DNA of 64,000 bases from Planctomycetota bacterium (GTDB lineage Bacteria; Planctomycetota; UBA1135; GCA-002748355). Under the pieces are notes generated by a model. That model made no database searches, had not been told where the DNA came from, and was given only the letters and a program-made list of their open reading frames with translations. Positions 34,344-45,492 of this stretch are shown piece by piece. Every line of letters begins with the position of its first letter. The stretch's first letter is position 1. Made by a program: the position numbers and the translations under genes. The stretch is from the NCBI GenBank assembly GCA_027021385.1, contig JALUUL010000079.1, positions 69,738 through 133,737 on the forward strand. The letters are read 5' to 3'.

Positions 34344-35299
34344 TTGTAGAAGCGTTTCACGATCTCGGGGAGGGAAGCGACCAGAACGTTGCCGACGATC
34401 GCGAGACTCCGTTCGGAAAGGATGTCCAGATCGTCGTCGGGGGTGTGCCACCAGGACGGCGGACCGCTCGTCTCGTCTCCGAACTGGATCAGGTCCAGGA
34501 CCCGGATGCTGTAGTTCAGGAAGGGGATGTGGTCATCGGTCACGCTGACTTTGCCCTTGAAGAAATGTTTCTCGAAGCCGAGCGCCCGCGCGTTCTTCGC
34601 GACGATCGAGATCAACTCCCTGTCGCTGTTGAGGTCGAGACTGATAGAGAGGTCCTTCGCCCCGACCATGTCCAGGAGGATCATGACGGGCACGCAAGAC
34701 GCGAGACTCCTTTCCTTGGGGAAGCGCGCCCGAAGCCACTTGACGCAGCGCTTGGAACCGAAGAGCGCGCGGTTCTCGTTCCAGTCGAACTCCAGACTCT
34801 CCTCTCCGTCGAACCAGACGCAGAGGACGGGGATGGGGAGAGGGTTCTGCTCGAGCCAGAGGGCGATCTCCAGCAGGAGCCCCGAACTCGAACCCCCGTC
34901 GTTGGCTCCGACGAAGCGGAAATTCTGTTCGGGCAGCGGATGCCCCCGGCAGAGCTTGGAATCGTAGTGGCTGCCGAGAACGAGGAGACGGTCCTCCTTG
35001 CTGCGGGTGCCGGGGATCTCCGCCCAGACGTTGTGGAAGCGCAGCCCCTTCGCCCGCTCGGGATCGGTGAAGGAGTCGATACCGGCCTTGATCTTCGCCT
35101 TCCTCAGGACGCCCAGGAGGTAGTCCCGGGTCTGGATCAGGGCCTTGCTCCCCGAGGGTCTCGGCCCGAAGGCCACGAGGTTCCGGACGTGCGCCAGGGC
35201 CCGGCCGCCGTCGATCGGGCCCTTGACCGGGGGATTCTGGCAAGAGGTGAGGGCCGGCAGGACCGCGACGAACAGGATTCTGGGGATGCGGGCGTTCAT
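34340..35299 (-). CDS. M28-family lipoprotein, glutaminyl-peptide cyclotransferase-like
   Basis: A 319-residue predicted lipoprotein (MNARIPRILFVAVLPALTSC, lipobox cysteine near residue 20). The motifs match the glutaminyl cyclase branch of M28 rather than the aminopeptidases: LGSHYDSK, GANDGGSSSG, FDGEES, LLDMVGAKD, TDDHIPFLN and SWWHTPDDDLD. Glutaminyl cyclases convert N-terminal Gln to pyroglutamate with a single zinc. Activity on exported proteins is possible; an aminopeptidase role is the alternative. ATG 35299 was chosen for the signal peptide. The operon partner is the alpha/beta hydrolase. Confidence 0.8.
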   Translation of the reverse strand: MNARIPRILFVAVLPALTSCQNPPVKGPIDGGRALAHVRNLVAFGPRPSGSKALIQTRDYLLGVLRKAKIKAGIDSFTDPERAKGLRFHNVWAEIPGTRSKEDRLLVLGSHYDSKLCRGHPLPEQNFRFVGANDGGSSSGLLLEIALWLEQNPLPIPVLCVWFDGEESLEFDWNENRALFGSKRCVKWLRARFPKERSLASCVPVMILLDMVGAKDLSISLDLNSDRELISIVAKNARALGFEKHFFKGKVSVTDDHIPFLNYSIRVLDLIQFGDETSGPPSWWHTPDDDLDILSERSLAIVGNVLVASLPEIVKRFYK

Positions 35300-35417
35300 G
35301 AGGGCGGTTGTACCCGATCCCGGAGGAGGCTGCACCGAGGGATCCTATCGAGGGGGGCCGGCCCAGGGCTTTGCCGGGCGCATGGTCCGAGGCTCCGGCC
35401 TCCGCTATCCTCCGGGC

Positions 35418-35894
35418 ATGGTGGAAGTCCCGATCCGCCGGATTCTCGTGCCACTGGATCTCGGCCGCGACCCGGAAGACCTCTGTTCCTATGCCGTCCG
35501 CCTGGGGCGACAGCTCGGTGCGGACCTCCTGTTCCTTTCCGTCATCGATTCTCCGACGATCATCGCCCTGATCGAGCGGAGGCCCGCGGTGCAGGAAGGG
35601 CCGAGGGAGGGCTTCCGCGACAGGCTGCTCTCGGATGCCCGGACGATCCTGCGGGCCTTGATCGATCAGGCTCAGGGAGAAGGGGTTCGGGCGACAGGGC
35701 ACGCGATCGTCTCCGAGGAACCCGTGCGGGAGATCCTCGCGGAGGCGGAGAACCGCGGAGTGGACCTGATCCTGTTGCTGCACGAACCCCATGGAAGCCT
35801 CGCCCGCCTGTTCCTGGGGGACGCGGCCGATGCCGTGCTGGAGGGGGCCCCGTGTCCGGTCCTGTTGATGCGGGTCGGAAAGACGAAGGCTTGA
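35418..35894 (+). CDS. Universal stress protein (UspA family)
   Basis: A 158-residue single-domain Usp. The N-terminal IRRILVPLDLGRDPEDLCSYAVRLG and the C-terminal HGSLARLFLGDAADAVLEGAPCPVLLM outline the family. The ATP-binding Gly pattern near the C-terminus is incomplete (LGDAAD instead of LGSVA), so nucleotide binding is uncertain. The start at 35418 gives the canonical N-terminus; an earlier ATG at 35383 would add a Pro/Gly-rich leader. It overlaps the following lipoprotein gene by four bases. Confidence 0.82.
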   Translation: MVEVPIRRILVPLDLGRDPEDLCSYAVRLGRQLGADLLFLSVIDSPTIIALIERRPAVQEGPREGFRDRLLSDARTILRALIDQAQGEGVRATGHAIVSEEPVREILAEAENRGVDLILLLHEPHGSLARLFLGDAADAVLEGAPCPVLLMRVGKTKA

Positions 35895-36748
35895 TCCCCC
35901 CGGGGAGAAGGGGAGGTTCCCGTTCCTGGTTCCCCTCCGTCGGCCTCGCGCTCCTCCTCCTTCCCGGTTGCGCGGGACAGGGAAGGGATCCCTCCGCCGC
36001 TCCCTCCTGGTCCAGGCTCTCCCTCCCCGGTCGTCCGGAACCCGGCGCCTCCGACATCGCGGTCGAGAGCCTCTGGGAACCGGGGAGCGGGTTCGAGTCC
36101 CTGGCCCTCGTGCGCTTCGCCCCGGGAGGGGGGTGGCAGCCCTACGTCGAGGTTCCGCTCCTCTCGTTCCGGGATCGTCCGGGGGAGGTCCGGACGAGCC
36201 TGACCGGGGATCGGGTCTACGGGCTGCGCGGCTCCCTCGCCCCGAGGGATTCCCGGGGGCGCCCTCTCCCGGACGCCTGGGCTTTCGGAGATCTCGGCTT
36301 CAGGGTCTTCGCCGTGGACCCGGCCGGAAACCCGAAAGGATTGCGCTGGCCCGGGCTTCTCGAGGGGGAACGGGCGCTGGCTTCCTTGCTGTCGACGGAG
36401 TGGCGGGTCGGAGATTACGCAGTCGCGACCGGTCTGGGGGCGGCCCTCGTCGGAATCCGGGGAAGGGGCGGGCGGAACGGGAGGGCGATCCTCGGCCTGG
36501 CCTTGGACAGGATGCTCCCCTCGACGGGATTCGGGCTCGCGACCGAGGAGACGCGGCTACGGATCGAAACAAACTGGATCCTGGATCCCGCCGGGAATCG
36601 CCTGATCGGCGAGGTCGCCGCCGGGCTCTCCTTCGCGGTTGGGAGCTGGCAGTGGGACCTGGCCTGGCGCCAGGGTCTCGCCGACAGCCCCCTCGAGGGG
36701 ACTCTTTTCCTCGGTTTCCAGACCCGGATGGTCGAGGCCTGGTTCTGA
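35891..36748 (+). CDS. Putative outer-membrane lipoprotein
   Basis: A 285-residue protein probably starting at TTG 35891, which overlaps the usp stop (TTGA). No ATG or GTG lies in a suitable place before the signal segment VGLALLLLPGC, whose cysteine (near residue 26) is a credible lipidation site. The mature part is beta-rich with aromatic and Gly alternation, and ends LFLGFQTRMVEAWF with a terminal Phe, as in outer-membrane beta-barrels. I do not recognise a specific family. Coupling with usp is the only context. Confidence 0.55.
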   Translation: MIPPGRRGGSRSWFPSVGLALLLLPGCAGQGRDPSAAPSWSRLSLPGRPEPGASDIAVESLWEPGSGFESLALVRFAPGGGWQPYVEVPLLSFRDRPGEVRTSLTGDRVYGLRGSLAPRDSRGRPLPDAWAFGDLGFRVFAVDPAGNPKGLRWPGLLEGERALASLLSTEWRVGDYAVATGLGAALVGIRGRGGRNGRAILGLALDRMLPSTGFGLATEETRLRIETNWILDPAGNRLIGEVAAGLSFAVGSWQWDLAWRQGLADSPLEGTLFLGFQTRMVEAWF

Positions 36749-36769
36749 GGGTGTCCCCCGCCGATCTCT

Positions 36770-38488
36770 TCAGCGGGCGACCGCCGCGAGTCCGTTCGAC
36801 AGGACCGCCCCGGCCGGGTTGGCGCCCTTCGCGAGGACGAAAGCCTGGAAGAAGAGGGGGATCCCGGCCAGTTTGGGGTCGTTCGGGAAGGGCAGGGACA
36901 GGGAGGCTCCTCCCTTGAGGTCCGCCTGGTAGATCAGCGGGACCACGATGTCCTGGGTCAGGACGCATCCTCCCATGCCCAGGGTCTTGAGGGGGAGGGG
37001 AAGGGGAAGAGCGCCGAGGAACTTGTCGCTGATCCCGAGGAAGAGGATTCCCGGGGCCTTCGAGGGATGGGCGCCCAGCGAGAGCTTCAACGGGGAACCG
37101 AGGGCCGGAGCGGAGCTCGCCCGAAGGGAGGGGGCAAGCGCGAGCGAACCCTTGCAGGCCCGTCCGTGGAGAACGGCGCTCCCCGAAGGGCCGCCGAGGA
37201 GCATCGCCCGTCCGCCCGTTAGGGGGCCGATCTGGCTTCGGTCGGTGTAGACGGCGAGTAGGCCGTGCCGCCCCTGTTCGTATCGATGTCCTAAGACCAT
37301 CGCGAACTGGTCGTTCCGCGTCCCGCTCCGGAACTTGATCCGGGGGAGCATCTTGCCTCCGATGAGATAGTTCAAATAGAGGTTCCGGTGCTTCTCGCTG
37401 CGGAGGGAATAGAGGGCATAGACCCTGCCCGCGCCGTCGACCCCCAGGGAGAAGGAATAGAAGGTCGTATTCCCCCCCATGCCGAAGGTATCGGTCGCCA
37501 GGAGGAGGTCCGCGCTGAACTTCGTGGCTCCAGGGGCCATGTAGGCGGCCCGGATCTGGCTGACCTTCGGATTCGCCTCGTTCGCGTTCCGGGCGTAGAT
37601 CACGTAGATGCCGCCGTCCCCGGCGACGGCGAGGGCGTTCTGGTTCCCATGGACCAGGAGCTTGGCTCCCGGGGGAGCGGGAATGGGGATTTCGGGACCG
37701 AAGATCCCCTTGACGGCGTCGAAGCTCCGGATCCGGATGCCGTAGAGGCCGGGATTGCTCCGATAGGCGATTCGCAGGGTCTCTCCTTCGGGGTGGAGGT
37801 CGACCCGGACCCCGTAGGTCGCCAGGTTGATCCTGTGGGGCTTGCCCCAACCCTGTCCCTTGTTCCAGACGAGATGTCCGTTCCAACTGCCAGGGGTGCC
37901 GACGAGGTTGGGCGGGGAGACGTAGCGGTTCCCGAAGGAGACGTAGACCGTTCCCAACGGCGTGACGGCGACGTCGGGGTCGTAATATTGCTCGCGGTCG
38001 TTCTTGGCGGCGGCGATCACGGTGTCCGCCGTTCCCTTCCAGGAGGACTTCACCGTATCGAAGGCAGCGTAGTACACACTGGACAGAAAGGCGCCGGGAC
38101 GAGTCGGGTTCTTCTTCCCGTTCCAGGCGTTCCAGACGACATGGAGGGTCTTTCCGTCAGGATCTGTGAACAGACTCCCGTAGGAGTCCCCCGTCGTTCT
38201 CGTGTCCGCGACCTGCTTCCAGGTCTTTCCGCCGTCCGGGGAGGTCATCAACAGGAGGTGGCGGGAGAGGTCGGCGGTCGCCCCCTTCCCGTCATGGAAC
38301 CAGACCAGGGTCCAGAGACGGCCGTCCGACGTATGGGCGAGGCCGCGCCGGTGGGACAGCATGGCCCGGACGATCTGACCGGGACCCGCGATCTTGATCA
38401 CGGGGTCCTGCGTGGAAACCCTCGATCCGCAGGCGAGGGCGAGAAGGATTCCGATCGAGACGGCGGGAGTCTTCAGGCTGGGACTCAT
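36770..38488 (-). CDS. Secreted sialidase-like beta-propeller protein with lineage-type C-terminal module
   Basis: A 572-residue exported protein. After a signal peptide (residues 8-25), BNR/Asp-box-like repeats ([11 protein letters not shown]) and repeated [17 protein letters not shown]-type strands suggest a six-bladed sialidase-like propeller to about residue 420. No sialidase Arg triad can be assigned. The last 140 residues are a distinct Gly/Leu/Pro-rich module ([50 protein letters not shown]), which I recall as a recurrent C-terminal domain on secreted proteins of GC-rich Planctomycetota; this is memory, not a search. GAGGAGG precedes the start. It is divergent from prkA. Confidence 0.75.
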   Translation of the reverse strand: MSPSLKTPAVSIGILLALACGSRVSTQDPVIKIAGPGQIVRAMLSHRRGLAHTSDGRLWTLVWFHDGKGATADLSRHLLLMTSPDGGKTWKQVADTRTTGDSYGSLFTDPDGKTLHVVWNAWNGKKNPTRPGAFLSSVYYAAFDTVKSSWKGTADTVIAAAKNDREQYYDPDVAVTPLGTVYVSFGNRYVSPPNLVGTPGSWNGHLVWNKGQGWGKPHRINLATYGVRVDLHPEGETLRIAYRSNPGLYGIRIRSFDAVKGIFGPEIPIPAPPGAKLLVHGNQNALAVAGDGGIYVIYARNANEANPKVSQIRAAYMAPGATKFSADLLLATDTFGMGGNTTFYSFSLGVDGAGRVYALYSLRSEKHRNLYLNYLIGGKMLPRIKFRSGTRNDQFAMVLGHRYEQGRHGLLAVYTDRSQIGPLTGGRAMLLGGPSGSAVLHGRACKGSLALAPSLRASSAPALGSPLKLSLGAHPSKAPGILFLGISDKFLGALPLPLPLKTLGMGGCVLTQDIVVPLIYQADLKGGASLSLPFPNDPKLAGIPLFFQAFVLAKGANPAGAVLSNGLAAVAR

Positions 38489-38575
38489 TTCTTCCTCCTC
38501 GGAACATGGCCGCCGGGGATCATATCCGGAATCGCGGGGGGGGACGGGGAAAGCGGTAACCAGGGATTCGTTCCA

Positions 38576-38584
38576 TGGTATAAA
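38576..38584 (+). promoter_or_regulatory. Candidate extended -10 promoter for prkA operon
   Basis: TGGTATAAA, an extended -10 element (TGN plus TATAAA), stands out in this GC-rich intergenic region about 145 bases before the prkA start. The -35 position (GTAACC) is poor, as is common for extended -10 promoters. Confidence 0.4.
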
Positions 38585-38729
38585 CCCCGGGGTTCCGAGG
38601 CGCGCCTCTGGCCCTCATGCCAACGGAGGGTCCGGTTCAAGCCGTTCCCCCGGGAAAGTCGATCGGGGAAGAGGCCGACCCGCCGGACCCGACCTCCGGA
38701 ACGGCGGCCGAAGGATGGTGGAGGGAGAC

Positions 38730-40766
<2,037 letters not shown>

Positions 40767-40781
40767 TCCGCCGGGGGTCCC

Positions 40782-41882
40782 GTGGTTCGAAGAATCGACA
40801 CCGACCACACCAGGTTCCGGGAGATCGTCCGCGGCCGGATCAAGAAGAACCTGAAGAAGTTCGTCAGTTCCGGGGAGATGATCGGCAAGCGTGGGGACAG
40901 GTACGTTTCGATCCCCATTCCGCAGATCCAACTCCCCAAATTCCGATTCGGGAAGAACCCGAAGGGCGGGGTCGGACAGGGGGAGGGGGAGAAGGGGGAC
41001 GCCGTCGACGGGCAGGAGAACGGTTCGGGGGAAGCAGGCGATGCCGAAGGCAGGCACGTCCTCGAGGTAGAAGTCGGCCTCGACGAGCTGGCGGAGATCC
41101 TGGGCGAGGAACTCGAGCTTCCGAGAATCGAGCCCAAGGGCAGGAAGATCCTCTCCAGTCTGGGGGGACGCTGGAAGGGGATTCGGAACGTCGGCCCCCA
41201 GAGCTTGAAGCATTTCAAGAGGACCTTCCGGCAGGCCTTGAAGAGGCAGATCTCCGCCGGGACCTACGATCCCGAGAACCCGGTCATCATCCCGATCCCG
41301 GAGGACAGAAAATTCAAGTCCAGGAAGGAGGAGATGATCCCGCAGGCCAACGCTGTCATCATCTACATGATGGACGTTTCGGGGTCGATGGGGAAGGAGC
41401 AGAAGGAGATCGTGCGCATCGAGGCCTTCTGGCTCGACACCTGGCTCCGATCCCAGTACCGGAACCTCGAAGTCGAGTACATCGTCCACGACGCCGTCGC
41501 CCATCTCGTCGACAGGGAGACCTTCTTCCATCTGCGGGAGTCGGGGGGGACGAAGATCTCCAGCGCCTTCGAACTCTGCGACCGCTTGATCGAGCAGAAA
41601 TACTCTCCGCTGGAATGGAACATCTATCCCTTTCATTTCTCCGACGGGGACAACTGGTCCTCCAGGGACTCCGAGAAATGCGTGAGGCTCCTGAAGGAGC
41701 GGATCCTCCCCTGCGTCAACCAGTTCGGTTACGGTCAGGTCAAGAGCGCCTACGGTTCGGGCCAGTTCAAGAAGGACCTCGATGCGGCCCTGGGAGACGA
41801 TGAGAGGGTCGTGACCTCGGACATCCCCGACCGGGACGGAATCCTGGCCTCGATCAAGGATTTCCTGGGCAAGGGACGCTGA
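40782..41882 (+). CDS. yeaH: YeaH/YhbH family protein (DUF444, von Willebrand A-like)
   Basis: A 366-residue DUF444 protein starting at GTG 40782. The N-terminus has [21 protein letters not shown], and a Gly/Glu-rich linker lies near residues 65-90. A VWA-like domain in the C-terminal half shows the metal-binding MIDAS motif MMDVSGSMG followed by [19 protein letters not shown]. The partner role is established by conserved operon membership: yeaG (prkA), yeaH and ycgB (spoVR) act together in enterobacterial stress physiology. It lies 15 bases after prkA and 2 bases before spoVR. Confidence 0.9.
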   Translation: MVRRIDTDHTRFREIVRGRIKKNLKKFVSSGEMIGKRGDRYVSIPIPQIQLPKFRFGKNPKGGVGQGEGEKGDAVDGQENGSGEAGDAEGRHVLEVEVGLDELAEILGEELELPRIEPKGRKILSSLGGRWKGIRNVGPQSLKHFKRTFRQALKRQISAGTYDPENPVIIPIPEDRKFKSRKEEMIPQANAVIIYMMDVSGSMGKEQKEIVRIEAFWLDTWLRSQYRNLEVEYIVHDAVAHLVDRETFFHLRESGGTKISSAFELCDRLIEQKYSPLEWNIYPFHFSDGDNWSSRDSEKCVRLLKERILPCVNQFGYGQVKSAYGSGQFKKDLDAALGDDERVVTSDIPDRDGILASIKDFLGKGR

Positions 41883-41884
41883 AC

Positions 41885-43414
41885 ATGGGGAACCTCACGC
41901 CCGAACTCGCCAGGATTCACGAGGAGGTCCGGGAACTCGCCAGGACCTACGGCCTCGATACCTTCGACGTGATCTTCGAGCTCGTCGATTTCGACGAGCT
42001 GAACATGATCGCCGCCTATGGGGGCTTCCCGAAGCGCTATCCGCACTGGCGCTTCGGGATGGAATATGAACAACTGTCGAAGAGCTACGCCTACGGGCTT
42101 TCGAAGATCTACGAACTCGTCATCAACAACGATCCCTGCATCGCCTACCTGATGCGGTCGAACGGCCTGACCGACCAGAAACTCGTCATGGCCCACGTCT
42201 ACGGGCACTGCGACTTCTTCAAGAACAACGCCTGGTTCGCCCATACGAACAGGAAGATGATGGACGCGATGGCGAACCACGGGACTCGGATCCGGAACTA
42301 CATGGACCGCTACGGGGTCGAGGTCGTCGAGGATTTCATCGACCGCGTCCTTTCGATCGACAACCTGATCGATATCCACAGCCCTTACATCCGGAGAGAG
42401 TCGAAGGAGGAGGACGGGTCCGAGGACCTCGAGATTCCGAGGCTGCGCGCCAAGGACTACATGGATCGCTACATCAATCCTCCCGAATACCTCGAGGCGG
42501 AGAGGAAGAAGATGGAGGAGGCGAGGGCCGGGAACCTTCGTTTTCCGAAGGAGCCGGCGAGAGACGTCCTGCGTTTCCTCCTGGACCATGCTCCCCTGGA
42601 GCGCTGGCAGCAGGACGTCCTGGCAATCCTCCGCGAAGAGGCCTACTACTTCGCCCCTCAGGGGATGACGAAGATCATGAATGAGGGCTGGGCAGTCTAC
42701 TGGCACTCGACGATGATGTGCAGGCATCTCGTGAGGGCCGACGAGGTCGTCGATTACTGCGACCACCACTCGGGGACGCTGGGGACGAGGCCTGGGCAGA
42801 TCAATCCCTACAAGCTCGGTGTCGAACTCTTCCGGGACATCGAGGATCGATGGAACCGGGGGGCTTTCGGACTCGAATGGGCGCGCCTTGAGGATTCGGA
42901 GGACCGACGGCGATACGACGTCGGAGCCGGCCTCGGGCGGGAGAAGATCTTCGAGGTTCGGAAGGTCTACAATGACGTGACCTTCGTCGATGAGTTCATC
43001 ACTCCAGAGTTCGCGGAAGACCAGAAGCTCTATGTCTATGGGTTCAATCAGCGGACGGGGCGCTACGAGATCGTCGATCGCGACTACCGCAAGGTGAAGG
43101 CGCAGCTTCTCTGGTCCCTTACCAACTTCGGCCAGCCGAGGATCCTCGTCGTCGACGCGAACCACAACAACCGGGGCGAACTCTATCTCTGGCATGACTG
43201 GAACGGAGTCGATCTCCAGTTCCGGATGGCCGAGTCCACCTTGAAGAACGTCCAGGCGCTCTGGGGGCGTCCCGTCCACCTCGAGACCAGGGAGGAGGGG
43301 GAGCCCCGCCTTCTGACCTTCGACGGAAAGAGCTTCTCCTTCCTGGAGATCGGCGGATCCCGCGAACCGGGCGAAACCGTCGGCCAGGCTGCGGAAGGTG
43401 AAGGAGGGACCTGA
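41885..43414 (+). CDS. spoVR: SpoVR family protein (YcgB-like)
   Basis: A 509-residue SpoVR protein, typical in length. Recognised blocks include FELVDFDELNMIAAYGGFP, YPHWRFGMEYEQLSKSYAYG, MAHVYGHCDFFKNN, MTKIMNEGWAVYWHSTMM and NPYKLGVELFRDIEDRWNRG. The family is named for a role in spore cortex formation in Bacillus but is widespread in non-spore-formers. Biochemical function is unknown; the conserved His and Glu residues hint at metal binding. Third gene of the prkA-yeaH-spoVR unit. Confidence 0.94.
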   Translation: MGNLTPELARIHEEVRELARTYGLDTFDVIFELVDFDELNMIAAYGGFPKRYPHWRFGMEYEQLSKSYAYGLSKIYELVINNDPCIAYLMRSNGLTDQKLVMAHVYGHCDFFKNNAWFAHTNRKMMDAMANHGTRIRNYMDRYGVEVVEDFIDRVLSIDNLIDIHSPYIRRESKEEDGSEDLEIPRLRAKDYMDRYINPPEYLEAERKKMEEARAGNLRFPKEPARDVLRFLLDHAPLERWQQDVLAILREEAYYFAPQGMTKIMNEGWAVYWHSTMMCRHLVRADEVVDYCDHHSGTLGTRPGQINPYKLGVELFRDIEDRWNRGAFGLEWARLEDSEDRRRYDVGAGLGREKIFEVRKVYNDVTFVDEFITPEFAEDQKLYVYGFNQRTGRYEIVDRDYRKVKAQLLWSLTNFGQPRILVVDANHNNRGELYLWHDWNGVDLQFRMAESTLKNVQALWGRPVHLETREEGEPRLLTFDGKSFSFLEIGGSREPGETVGQAAEGEGGT

Positions 43415-43500
43415 GAGGTCCCGCCTCGAATGCCGTTTCCGCCGATGGATTTCCGGAACGGACCGTCCCGCCCTCGTCCGACGAAACCGGGGAGGGGCCG

Positions 43501-44229
43501 TTGATTCCGATCCGCGACGACGCTCCGAGGACCCGGCGGATCTTCGTCGTTCCCGCCCTGATCGTCGCAAACCTTACCGTCTTTCTGCTCCAATGGCGTC
43601 TTCCCGAGGAGGAGGCCGGAATCCTCGTTGTTTCTATGGGGCTCCAACCCCGAGAGTTCTTCGACAACTGGACGGCGGTGCTCGCGGATCCGGGGCTTCT
43701 TGCAGGAGCCTGGGCGGATTTCCTCGAGGTCGGAGTCCTTCCGCTCTTCGCTTCGATGTTCCTGCACGCGGGCCCGATGCACCTGGCCGGGAACATGCTC
43801 TTCCTCTGGGTCTACGGAGACAACGTCGAGGACCGAATGGGGTCCTTCCGCTTCCTCGTCTTCTACCTTCTTTGCGGGGTGGCGGCCGGGTTGATCCATT
43901 GTTTTCTCCATCCCGAGAGCCTGACTCCGGTCGTGGGCGCCTCCGGGGCGATCGCCGGGTGCCTCGGCGCCTACCTGTTCCTCTTCCCCGGATCCAGGAT
44001 CCTGATGGTGGTTCCGGTCTTCTTCTTCCTGACCTTTCTCGAGCTTCCGGCCTGGGTCGTCCTCCTCTACTGGTTCGCGATCCAGCTCCCCTGGGTGCAG
44101 GGAGTCCTCGGGTTCCTGAACCTCGAGGGGGTCGCCTGGTGGGCGCACATCGGGGGCTTCCTCTCTGGGATTCTGCTCCTCCCCCTGTTCCTCTGGATCC
44201 GGAGGCCCGGGGAGCGAAGCAGATCCTGA
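43501..44229 (+). CDS. Rhomboid family intramembrane serine protease
   Basis: A 242-residue polytopic protein starting at TTG 43501, which gives the N-terminus MIPIRDDAPRTR typical of this rhomboid subgroup. The catalytic dyad is visible: Ser148 in GASGAIAG and His216 in WWAHIGGF, with Asn98 in HLAGNMLFLW stabilising the oxyanion. About six membrane helices can be counted, plus a loop (residues 38-75) before the catalytic core. Rhomboids cleave membrane proteins inside the bilayer; the substrate is unknown. Confidence 0.9.
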   Translation: MIPIRDDAPRTRRIFVVPALIVANLTVFLLQWRLPEEEAGILVVSMGLQPREFFDNWTAVLADPGLLAGAWADFLEVGVLPLFASMFLHAGPMHLAGNMLFLWVYGDNVEDRMGSFRFLVFYLLCGVAAGLIHCFLHPESLTPVVGASGAIAGCLGAYLFLFPGSRILMVVPVFFFLTFLELPAWVVLLYWFAIQLPWVQGVLGFLNLEGVAWWAHIGGFLSGILLLPLFLWIRRPGERSRS

Positions 44230-44337
44230 GCCTCGTTGAAGGAAGGGGGGAAGACCCGGAGGAGAGAGCGGGGGTGTGGCTTCCGGACGGTGGAACCGCT
44301 ACTTTCCGGAATTCGAGCACGAAACGAGGAATCGACG

Positions 44338-45477
44338 ATGTTCCCGATCACCTGGACCTGCCTCTGGATCCTTTCCCCGGTCCTTTCCGCCCCGGCTCTC
44401 ACTCCTCTCGTCCGGGAACTTCCCCGGTGTGCGGGCGCGAGGGCGGGGATCCCGGAGTCCGGACAGGACTCCGAGGGCGGGATGCGGGCTTCGGGACCCC
44501 GCGCCGAGTTCGAGGCTCTCGTCAAGGCCTATGAAAAGGCGAAGGGGCTGCGACTGGAGAAATACCGCGAGTTCCTTCCCAGGTTCCGCGCTCTTGCGGA
44601 GCGCCATTCGGGGAGTCCGACCGCCCTGGCCGCGAGGATCTGGATCCTCAAGGGGACCTGGCTGTTCCGCAAGGAAGGGAGCATGAAGGAGAAGGCGAAG
44701 GTCCTCGTCGACGAGATCTTCCGATTGCACCCGGGGGCCGAGGGGCTCGCGGAACTTGCCGACCTCTCCTATCTCTTTTCGGCCCGGGACCGGATCTCGG
44801 TGATGGAGCGCCTGATGGAGGACGGAAACTCCGACGAGCTGCGGGCCGCGGGCATGCTGGGGCTCGCTCAGGCCCTTCGCCGGAAGAAGGACACCGAGTC
44901 CGTCAAGCGGCGGGAGAAACTCCTGAAGGACCTGAAGTCGGAGTTTGGGAAGCTTCCCTGGAAGGAGGCGACCTACGGGGACATCGCGGAGGCGATGCTC
45001 CGTCCGCATCCGAGAGAGGCGCTCGGAATCGGCCGGCTCGCCCCGGAGATCGAAGGAACGGACCTGGAAGGCCGCCCGATGAAGCTGTCGGATTTCCGCG
45101 GAAAGGTCGTCCTTCTGGATTTCTGGGGCGATTGGTGAGGCCCGTGCCGGGCGATGTACCCACATGAGCGGTCGCTCATGAAGAAGTATGCAGGCCGTCC
45201 CTTCACGATCGTCGGCGTCAACTCGGATTCCGACCGGAAGAAGATCCGCCGGATCGCGGCGGAGAAGGAACTCGTTTGGCCCTCCTTCTTCGACGGAGGA
45301 GTCATCGGAGGGCCGATCGCGACCCGGTGGGGGGTGTGGGGGTGGCCGACGATCTATGTCCTCGACGTCGAGGGACGGATCCGCTTCAAGAACCTGAGGG
45401 GACCGCGCCTGGAGAAGGCGATCGAGACCCTCGTCGTCGAGGCCGAGAAGAAAGGGGACGCGTCGAAGAAGGATTGA
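44338..45477 (+). CDS. Selenocysteine-containing TlpA-like thioredoxin (in-frame UGA at 45136-45138)
   Basis: A 379-residue exported thiol-disulfide protein if the in-frame TGA is read as selenocysteine (residue 267). After a signal peptide (TWTCLWILSPVLSAP), residues 60-235 are helical and repeat-like. A TlpA/redoxin domain begins APEIEGTDLEGRPMKLSDF and reaches VVLLDFWGDW; then come TGA, Gly-Pro-Cys and RAMYPHERSL. The frame continues unbroken after the TGA through VGVNSDSD and the cis-Pro loop WGWPTIYVLD to a normal stop at 45477. The redox motif is therefore WUGPC instead of WCGPC. A hairpin fitting bacterial SECIS rules follows. A nonsense mutation is the alternative, but its position exactly at the catalytic cysteine argues against that. 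ATG 44338 has an ACGAGGAA site. Confidence 0.85.
45136..45180 (+). promoter_or_regulatory. Bacterial SECIS element with its UGA codon
   Basis: The TGA at 45136-45138 is followed 24 bases later by CATGAGC (45163-45169) and GCTCATG (45174-45180), a perfect 7-bp stem with the loop GGTC (45170-45173). Bacterial SECIS elements need a short stem, a small apical loop starting with G and commonly containing GGU, and roughly 16-37 bases between UGA and loop; here it is 31. SelB would bind the loop. Confidence 0.82.
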
Positions 45478-45492
45478 GCCCCAGGCCGGGTC

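Noticed and set aside
41750..43570. 606-codon minus-strand frame opposite spoVR
   Set aside because: Antisense to an intact SpoVR gene with no recognisable domain or ribosome binding site.
45154..45477. A separate small thioredoxin-like gene starting at ATG 45154
   Set aside because: It lacks half of the fold, including the first beta strands and the redox motif, has no ribosome binding site at a proper distance, and is in frame with the upstream half across one TGA. The selenoprotein reading explains both parts.
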